DNA of 64,000 nt, taken from NCBI GenBank assembly GCA_029255685.2, contig CM055312.2, positions 82,280,369 to 82,344,368 on the forward strand. The letters run 5' to 3'. A program made the position numbers and the translations under genes. Below the pieces are notes generated by a model. It did no database searches. It had not been told where the DNA came from and was given only the letters and a program-made list of their open reading frames with translations. Shown here one piece after another: positions 56,901 through 64,000 of this stretch; position 1 is the stretch's first letter, and every line of letters begins with the position of its first letter. This DNA is from Silene conica. Taxonomy: Eukaryota; Streptophyta; Magnoliopsida; Caryophyllales; Caryophyllaceae.

Positions 56901-59900
56901 AAGTCTTTTTTTTACTTGAAACTCAAGTAATAGGACTATCTACAAGAAAAGAATTTATATGATGCATACATGATCAGTAAACAGAACAGGAACCTAAAAC
57001 GCAAGAGCAGCACCAGAGTAATGCAAGAACAATAACAGAACGATATAATACTCTACTTAAAATGGAAATTATATCTTCACCGTCACAGTGATCATGACTC
57101 TGAAAGAAATATATTCCATACCATGTCATTTCAGAACTTCCAAGTCCATTTGGTTGTGCAACATATCCAGGAAACGCCATTCCAACAGCAGGAACACCCA
57201 TTCCACCAGGATGCTGTCCCCCAAATTGCATAACTATACAGAAAATCAAGCAATACTCAGAACAACAGTACACAAAAATAATGGATATAGTAACATGCAG
57301 AGAACCAAATCAATTTGCAATGCTACCTAGCCAAAAGAAAATATAGCTACTTTCAGGATACGGGGATACCCACTACCAAGCAAAACTTCCCTTCATTTCC
57401 TTCACCTTCTTTTTAGGTTACCACCAGAGCAAGGGCAAGAACAATTGTATTCTGCTACAATTGCTACCTTGGCCAACTTTAGATGTGCAAATGAGTGCAC
57501 CATTCACCTTGTTCATCAGAATTACAAGACTAAACCAAACTATCATCCAACAAGACTCTCAACTATGAGATTTGTCGGAAGGACAATATAACCACCCCAA
57601 TTTTAGACAGAAGTAACTACCAAATTTAGATTGAAGTAACTGTACACTATTTACGTCAATCATCATACTTTCTACCCAAATGAAACTACTATTACAAAAA
57701 CAAATAGATAATATTACCTGGAAAGAAAGCTGGCACATTAGGATCCCCACGACCAGCGCCCACATTTCCACCAGACCCCATGACTTGCGCACTACCATAG
57801 ACAAGAGAACCCGTCCCAGTTCCCTGAACTACTCCTTTTCCTTTACCAGACACAATAGGATTAGAACAGCTAAATCCGTAAGGAGGGTCACCGTTCCCAG
57901 ACATGTATATTTGTCAACATACCTGCTTTTGGAGGGGACAGGCTCTGAGAGGCAAGAAGAGTGCGCTGGGTCAACTGTTGTCCAGGAGCCTGCAAAGGAG
58001 ATTGGCCTTGAGTTACAACAGGGCTTCGTTGGATAAGCTGCTTTGCTTGTGGAGAGATTTCGCTTACTTGGTTATTCATTTGAGATGGCTGAAACATAGA
58101 AGGTTTTGAGGATGCTACAACCCTTCCCTGTACTTGGGGATCAGCAAATTTGGTAGGGTTCAATGAAGAAGACTCGGAATATTGCAAATGCAAATTATCT
58201 ATTGCCCTGGAGTTTGCTGGAGAAATAGTATCATCAATGTGTAATCTGTCGATTCCCATAGGATCAACAACATTCTTCCCTCTCAAAATAGGATTAGAGA
58301 TAGGCATCGAGAAATTAGGGTCTGCTGAGGGATGCGTATTCCTGTTATGATTTCCAGTTTGCATTTCCTTTTTCTGCGTCGAAGCAATGTCCTTGGCTGA
58401 AGCACCTGATGGATAAAAAGGAGGTGATGCAGAGCTTAAGTTGGATCCAACTCTCTTAGCAGAAATCGCTTCATGCTCTACATTGGAGCTACCCGTTGAC
58501 GTAGCAGTTCTCCGAGAACCAGTATGTGAACTTTTTTCAAATGATCTTGCCGATCTGCAGAGATAAGCAAAGCTTCTAAATGCAAGGCAAAGAGAAGTAA
58601 TGAAAATAATGTAACTTAGGAAGCCATGTAAGTTGAAAATTCAGTTATTCCTCACTGTTTGTATTGTGTTGGTTGTGTATCTCCCTTATTATTCACCAAG
58701 CGTTGATATCTTCTTGGACCCCTTCCCCTCACATCCTTTGGTGGAGCATTCTGATTTTTATCTCCACTATATCCTTCCCCCCTGCTTCCTCGACTATAAC
58801 CAGTATTGGCACCTCTCGCTTTCCCACGACCTCGATAGGATCCTCTAGAAGATCTTCTTCCCTGATAACAATAGAGTAGTAACAAATTAACAGACCAATA
58901 ATTAAGTAGTTAACCCGTCTACAATAGGTGGGTAGCATTATAACACAAACTAACCCAACCTGAATAATTAAGTAATTAACAAATAAAAAACTGAATGGGG
59001 AACAGAGTTTTGCGGAAATGCTCTCCACATCAAAGAAACTGCTCGTCTGAATACCAAATGCACATACATGGTTTCCTAGCAAGAGAAAATGAAGCAAACA
59101 TCAATCAATAATAATACCTCATCGTAATGCCTGTCTTGCAGGCTTAGCTCCTCAAATTTATCATGGCCCCATTTCTTCTCGTCTTTTGATTCCCACAATC
59201 TCTTTCCATCAAAGGTTCGCCTACATAGAGGAACATGGTCGGTAATTTTAAGTTGAGAATGAGTCAAAAGCTACAACGAAACCAACACATACATAGAAGG
59301 CATATGCATAGAGTAGGAGCAGAAATGAAATGATAGGTTATCCGTGACATAAATAATTTATCTCCAAGGCAATGAGGGAGTGAAAAGCAGGAAGTAGGAT
59401 CTAGAATCCTTTGAAATGATCTCTTCACAAAAATGACAAGACAAATAACTCCGTCACATACTATTGTAAGCTGCGCAATTGCTCGATTCAAAACTTACTA
59501 CTTGAGGACACTAAATAGCAATAACACCCGTCCTCCGCGAGAGTGGGAACATAATGAATGAACTTTTGGTATTAAATACTAGAGTAATTAACAAGTACTA
59601 ATAGCAAACAATATAGAGTGATAATTGTATGCCAGAAAAGGTATCCAGGAGATTTGATTCCAATATCAGGAGAAATAGGAGATGGCGAAATGATAAGAAA
59701 TACCTAAATAAGTGGCAATCAATAATTAAAACATAAATATTGGATATGGGTGCATTGTACTACTGTTTATAGCAATTCACCTGTGCCTGGCAGCAGCATT
59801 GCCTCGAAAACGATCATCATGCATATAAAAGGCTCCAGAAGTAGGAACTGAAAAGGGTTCAGCCTCCTTCTTCTCACTCTCATCCCCATCAACCTTCTCC

Positions 59901-60274
59901 TTCTCCTTCTCTTTCTCTTCCTCTCCTTGGCCTTTTACTTTCAATTCGGTATTGCTACCAGTTTCCGCAACATCCACCTCCTTTTGACCTGGAATTTCCC
60001 TCTCCTCTACCTCACTATACACCTCAACTACCTCGTCTTCCTCGTACTCATCATAATACACCTCATCCTCGTTATCATCATCATCATCGTCGTCGTAATC
60101 AGCAGCGCCACCCTGACCGTCGGATTGGGCGGCGGAATCGACGGATTCAGAGCGGGCATCGTGGACGACGTCGTTTTCGTCGTCGCTGGCTTCTCTACGA
60201 CGCATCTTAAGCGACAAGTTGACCTCATCAGGGTCAGACTCGTAGTCAAAGTGATCTTCTTCATCATCAGGCAT
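53953..60274 (-). CDS. CASC3-like: CASC3/MLN51 (Barentsz)-like exon-junction-complex protein, 10 exons
   Basis: Proposed exons: 60274-59781, 59220-59118, 58861-58656, 58554-57923, 57828-57718, 57233-57122, 56742-56620, 54377-54322, 54225-54180, 53980-53953. They join in frame to 636 codons plus stop, all with GT-AG borders. The N-terminus is acidic (DDDDDDDNEDEVYYDEYEED). The Btz domain spans exons 1-2: GAFYMHDDRF then RRTFDGKRLWESKDEKKWGH and DKFEEL, the eIF4A-III-binding segment of CASC3. An RG-rich stretch follows (GSYRGRGKARGANTGYSRGS). The rest is Pro/Gln/Gly-rich, and the end is NKPRRYSEMSFSQ. The family acts in the exon junction complex on spliced mRNA. Arabidopsis relatives are At1g80000 and At1g15280. 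Least certain are the exon 5 acceptor and exon 8, whose TG|C junction gives PAPC. Confidence 0.9.
54740..55770. other. Possible mitochondrial DNA insertion in intron 7
   Basis: This kilobase differs in composition from its surroundings and has purine-rich, moderately GC strings such as GAAAGGAAAGAACTCCTTCC, GCTCGCGCTTCGCCCGATCC and AAAGAAAGCTGTCTCGAAAT. They resemble plant mitochondrial intergenic DNA rather than any transposon. I cannot place it on a mitochondrial gene, so this is pattern recognition only. Confidence 0.4.
55811..56280. mobile_element. MITE with GGTAGCAC ends and ACGGACACGG repeats
   Basis: Ends GGTAGCACCAAAACGGACAC and (reverse complement) GGTAGCACGGACACTTCTCC. The interior has about a dozen GGACACG(G/C) words. 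It lies in intron 7 of the CASC3-like gene. The hAT-like superfamily is a guess; no clear 8-bp duplication. Confidence 0.6.
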
Positions 60275-60561
60275 ATTGGATTGAATTGGATGAATAAACC
60301 CTTAGTGAATTAATTAATGTTGAATTTGTCAGTTGATTTTGAAATACCTGACTAATTTGAATTGATTGGTGAAAACGTAACCCTAAGGACTAAGGAGAGA
60401 GGAAAGTGTGTGGACAGTTTAGGGGTGTCGTCACTCGTCAGCGGTTAAAGTCGTAGGGGGAAGACGTTATAAATCCCGAGTATATTCAATATTCATTCAT
60501 TCTATCACATGCACGGATTCGGTAGCCTCGTTATTGGCTCTAGCTCACTCTATCCCAGGTA
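60275..60561. other. 5' UTR/promoter region of the CASC3-like gene
   Basis: Immediately upstream of the start codon at 60274. No clear TATA box. 60548-60561 (CTATCCCAGGTA) resembles the sequence beyond the next element and may be a target duplication. Confidence 0.4.
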
Positions 60562-60993
60562 GTCGGTAGACCTGTCAAACAGATCGGATCGTGTCGGGTT
60601 CGTGTAAACCCTCAAATCCAAACCTGATCTAATTAAAATTTGTGTCGTGTTCGTGTCGAACCAATTAGATAAATGGGTCATCAAGCCTCAACCCTAACCC
60701 GTTAATTTCGTGTCGGGTTCGTGTTGGGTTTTCGTATTATGTCCATATTTAGAAAGTTTAACTATATTTATGTGATGGAGGATAAAAAAAATTAGGATTA
60801 ATTTTAGTAAACATGTCATTTGTGTCGGGTTCGTGTTTAAAGAGCTCAACTCAAACCCGACCCAATTAAATATCGTGTCGTGTTCGTGTCGACCCACTTA
60901 CATAAATGGGTCACTAAGCCTCAACCCAAACCCGCTAATTTAGTGTCGGGTTGGTGTGGTGTTTTCGTGTCGTATCATTATTTGTCCGCTCTA
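60562..60993. mobile_element. hAT-like MITE rich in GTGTCGGGTTCGTG
   Basis: Begins near GACCTGTCAAACAGATCGG. Two blocks of about 105 bp (about 60640-60750 and 60872-60980) repeat GTGTCGTGTTCGTGTCGAMC, ATAAATGGGTCAYYAAGCC and GTGTCGGGTTSGTGT. The flanks CTCTATCCCAGGTA and CTCTAATCCTAGGTA are similar. Such repeats are common in plant hAT-type MITEs. Confidence 0.55.
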
Positions 60994-61007
60994 ATCCTAG
61001 GTAAGAT

Positions 61008-62290
61008 TATTCTTCAAACTTTTCGAAGTTTTAAATTTGTGCGGCCGTCAGACTCAACTCAAACTTTATTTTTTCGCTAAAACTTGAGAGAGAGTGTCTC
61101 TTAATAAATTATTGAGAATCCATTTGTTTTGTACCATTTTATTTGTATTTCGTGACTCTTTTGTCGTTGATTGTACTATAATAATTTCGTACCTATTTAC
61201 ATAATAAAATAATAAATGTATTTCTTTTAGGTTTAATCATGATTTGTACCTATTTTATTAACTTTAGTACGACTCTTTCTTAAATTTGTACAATAATCTC
61301 ACAAATAAGTTTATTGAGAGGTGGTCTCTCAAGAGACCCACTAAAATAAAAAAAAAAGATTTTAAAGAACAATTTTTTAAAAACCACTAAAATAAGAGGA
61401 TTTTAGGAAACTTACAAAAGTTTCAAAATTGAGCGTAGTTAAGGTGACATTCATCTTAGCCTTAGGTAACGTTCACCTCAGCACAGGTAACATTTACCTT
61501 AGGTACTGTTTTGGTTTGTTCATAGTTCTAAAATATCTTTATACTAAAGTCCTTAATCTTTGTTCTTGGACTTCATGATAACTTTTTAAGATTTTCTATG
61601 GCTTTGGTCATCTTCTTTATGCTTCCTTTTAATTCTGAGCTTTAATACCTAAACAATATATAATACATCAATAAAACCTAGACAATAACTTATAAATAAA
61701 ACATTCTTCCCTTCTTCAAAACATATAAAGACCTGATAATTCACCAAAAAAAAAAAACATATAAAGACCTGGTCAACATATGTTAACGCAAATTCATTTT
61801 TTCATTATGCATTTTATTTATTTGTTAATTTGCATTTTCAATCAATTTAAAGCACATAATATAATGTCGTTTAAAGTGCATAGTATTTACATAGATTCTA
61901 TCATGAATTTCAACCAAAATAGTTAATAGATGTATTAAGAAAAAATTGTACTCATTTTATCCATATCAAGTCAATAGTATACACTTTTTTGTTGGTATTT
62001 CAGTTAATAATGTTTTTTGTTATCTTTTAAAATTATTAAAAGCAATTCTTTTCTCTTAGTTTGTAACATGGTCATTATACATGGAGGATATTTATTACCG
62101 AGACTCAAAGGATACTCTATTCCAACTCCCAAATAGGCCAAATTGCATAAATTACTGTCACGAGAAGGCACTTCTCAGTAGACCTGGCCCGACCTACCTG
62201 TGGATATCGAAGGTAATGGGTCGTGTTGTGTCGGGCCATATCTCAACTTGTCTTGCCTAGCCAAAATTTTGGTTCGATCCACCCCTTAGC
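61008..62290. other. AT-rich intergenic
   Basis: No gene seen. 61440-61510 has repeated GGTAACRTTYACCTYAG words. 62170-62275 contains a GGGTCGTGTTGTGTCGGGCC string related to the element at 60562. Confidence 0.4.
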
Positions 62291-62309
62291 CCGGGCAAAG
62301 TCTAATACT

Positions 62310-62858
62310 CCTTATTTTTGGTCGAGTAATATTCGGTCTAGTAGGGTCTACTCGGTCTAGTACGTGGGCGTTTGGTCGTGGAGTACTCGATCGAGTAAGT
62401 TGTACTCGACCGACTACGCATGCCGGGTGCTTAGTTAGGCTTCTGACTTGGTGGCACTCGACGAAGCTAAGGTGACACTCGGTCAAGTATTGTTGATACT
62501 CGACTGAGTGCTCGTTCTGAAATCATGTTTTCGAGCGGTTTTCATTGAATGATTAGGGAGTATACATAACTGTTTCCATTCGTCTTAATCATTTCATAAA
62601 CAATTTCACAATCTTAACTAACTCTGTAATCAGTCCAATCACGTATCAAGCAAGATTTTAAGATTGTTGATATGCGGATATCGTAATTTACACACCTACC
62701 GAATTTGTAAGTTTTAGATTTTCGTCTTTATTGTTTTTGGTGTCGGACCCAACCCTTAATTTGGGTTGATTTGGAAAAAAAAGGGTTAATTGTGGATAAA
62801 TTATGATGTAGTCTGGTTTGATTATCTTTGTTAGGGGGTGATTTCGGAGAGGAGCCCT
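62310..62858. repeat. Segment with TACTCGACCGA-type palindromes
   Basis: 62320-62515 contains GGTCTAGTAGGGTCTACTCGG, ACTCGATCGAGTA, TACTCGACCGACTA and ATACTCGACTGAGTG. This is the same style of nested palindrome as in the LTRs at 1-1489 and 25689. It is probably part of another LTR, but I found no ends. The ORF at 62286-62486 is a shadow. Confidence 0.5.
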
Positions 62859-62867
62859 ATTAGACTA

Positions 62868-63063
62868 TAGTAAGTCTTGCTTGTGACGGTTCTTCATTTG
62901 TGACGGATATTTTATGAGATAAAATGGATACAAAATGAGTTAGTGGAGAAAGTGGACCACATGAATAGTGTCGGAGAGAGAGAAAAAGTGGGTATTTTGT
63001 GAGAGGAAACGGTATCCGTCACAAGTTTGTGACGGATACCGCCGTCACAAGTGATAATTTGTG
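62868..63063. mobile_element. Mutator-type MITE, 196 bp
   Basis: Flanked by ATTAGACTA (62859-62867) and ATTAGACCA (63064-63072). Starts TAGTAAGTCTTGCTTGTGAC and ends CACAAGTGATAATTTGTG. Inverted relative to the copies at 18164 and 41704. Confidence 0.9.
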
Positions 63064-63072
63064 ATTAGACCA

Positions 63073-64000
63073 TGTTTATCCGTAGGTCTTGCAACTCTAC
63101 TTAGTCAGTTAGTCTTAGTTTCTATATTAAAATATTAACTTTTTCTTAACCTGTTTTCAAGCTCTACCTCTTCATTTCTATCTTTTATCAAGACCTACCT
63201 TAACCTATACTTTTTTTACACTAAACTAGGTTTTGAACAAGGTATTGAAAGGTCTTGGAAGTGTTCTAGGACGTCCAAATTGAACCGCATGGACCTACTT
63301 TCTTCAAAGGTGTTCCAACCTTTTAATTTCTTTTTCCTTTTTTTTATTTGCTATTTTTTTGTCTTTATTAAAGATATAGACCTAGTTAGCCAAACCTATA
63401 AACATAGTCTTAGAAGCATTGATCGTTGCGTTGTGAATTGTTAGCCATGTAGGGATTTCATACTCGGTTTTCCATATGACTGATTATGAGTATGATTGTT
63501 GTATTAGAATTGTGGTATTAGATATTGTGTTTATTGATAGTGAAGCCATTGTCGAGCTATGGTCTTCGCACTCATGTTTGTCTCTTATTGTCCCCATCAC
63601 AAGGGGGTTTTCGCTCATTGCGGTAAGCGGGAATTTAAGTGGCAGGTTACGATCTACCAATGCCAGGGGTGGATTACATGTTGTGATGGGTAATCTAGCA
63701 GGGCTATGCACTACGGTGTGTAGTCGTGTCCGGGATACGGCGGACACTATCTCTTGGAGTTAGGAGTGGATGATTCTTACAAATTAGATTAGATTGGATT
63801 GGATTGGATTGGTTGTTTGCCTTATGATTAATTGTATAGTGAATTGACTTTTGTATATTCTTAAAACTATGGTGAATTATTTGATATTTTCGGTAACTGG
63901 GGAGCAGTGGATTGACAGATGTGATTTGTTGAGTTAGTTGCATAAATGGATGGAACACCGTGTGATCATTTAGCTAGCTTCCGTTGTTACGAGGATATTA
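63073..64000. other. Intergenic or LTR-like sequence, no gene seen
   Basis: Overlapping ORFs at 63476-63763 have no domains. 63786-63812 has a short (GGATT)n run. The less AT-rich block at 63540-63770 may belong to a retroelement leader continuing past the right edge. Confidence 0.35.

Noticed and set aside
59927..60313. 128-codon plus-strand ORF over CASC3-like exon 1
   Set aside because: Complement of the acidic repeat-rich exon; its hydrophobic content only reflects the reverse of Asp/Glu codons.
63476..63763. 95-codon ORF near the right edge
   Set aside because: No recognised domain, overlapping antisense ORF of equal length, surrounded by repeat-like DNA.

Overview
This is a plant nuclear window, AT-rich and transposon-dense, with only three convincing host genes in 64 kb. 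All three have close counterparts in Arabidopsis, and the introns are of plant type. The repeat content (CACTA, Mutator-type, Stowaway, TRIM, Au-like SINE, L1 with RNase H, copia and gypsy LTRs) fits a medium to large eudicot genome. I cannot name the species.

Host genes: (1) an intronless F-box/kelch gene of the KMD/KFB type at 33682-34785 (+); (2) a four-exon type II membrane GT4-like glycosyltransferase at 35555-40744 (-), of the At3g15940/At1g52420 type, reconstructed as 685 aa; (3) a ten-exon CASC3/MLN51/Barentsz-like exon-junction-complex gene at 53953-60274 (-), reconstructed as 636 aa. Genes 1 and 2 are convergent. An L1 LINE and several MITEs separate genes 2 and 3. The three show no shared pathway.

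Layout: 1-3539 is a gypsy-type LTR inserted in a copia gag/protease fragment, followed by the copia primer-binding site and LTR. 4682-6759 is a solo LTR with a 5-bp target duplication. 7255-8833 is a possible Helitron. 9700-11569 is a second LTR of the CCAGCCGGT-motif kind. 11731-12307 is a complete TRIM. 13397-17247 is a nest: a TTCAG-repeat element split by a CACTA MITE that itself carries a SINE. 17262-17835 is a foldback element with six palindromic cassettes. 20192-25685 is a CACTA transposon with perfect ends, lying inside the first bases of a gypsy LTR. 28437-32284 holds a SINE, a GGATC-rich MITE, an internally deleted copia element and a non-autonomous Helitron. 41704-46096 is MITEs and a CACTA MITE. 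46097-50560 is a degenerate L1 LINE. 51887-52721 is a Mutator-like element carrying a zf-GRF ORF. 60562-63063 is hAT-like and Mutator-like MITEs plus a palindrome-bearing segment.

Main observations for follow-up: GC-rich TCGACCGA/TCGATCGA-type palindromes recur inside several apparently different LTR families; a foldback element carries six ACACGCCA...TGGCGTGT cassettes; and a Mutator-type MITE family has three copies of exactly 196 bp plus a 220-bp copy, all with 9-bp target duplications. Exon boundaries and element ends were read by eye from splice and terminal motifs and were not computed.
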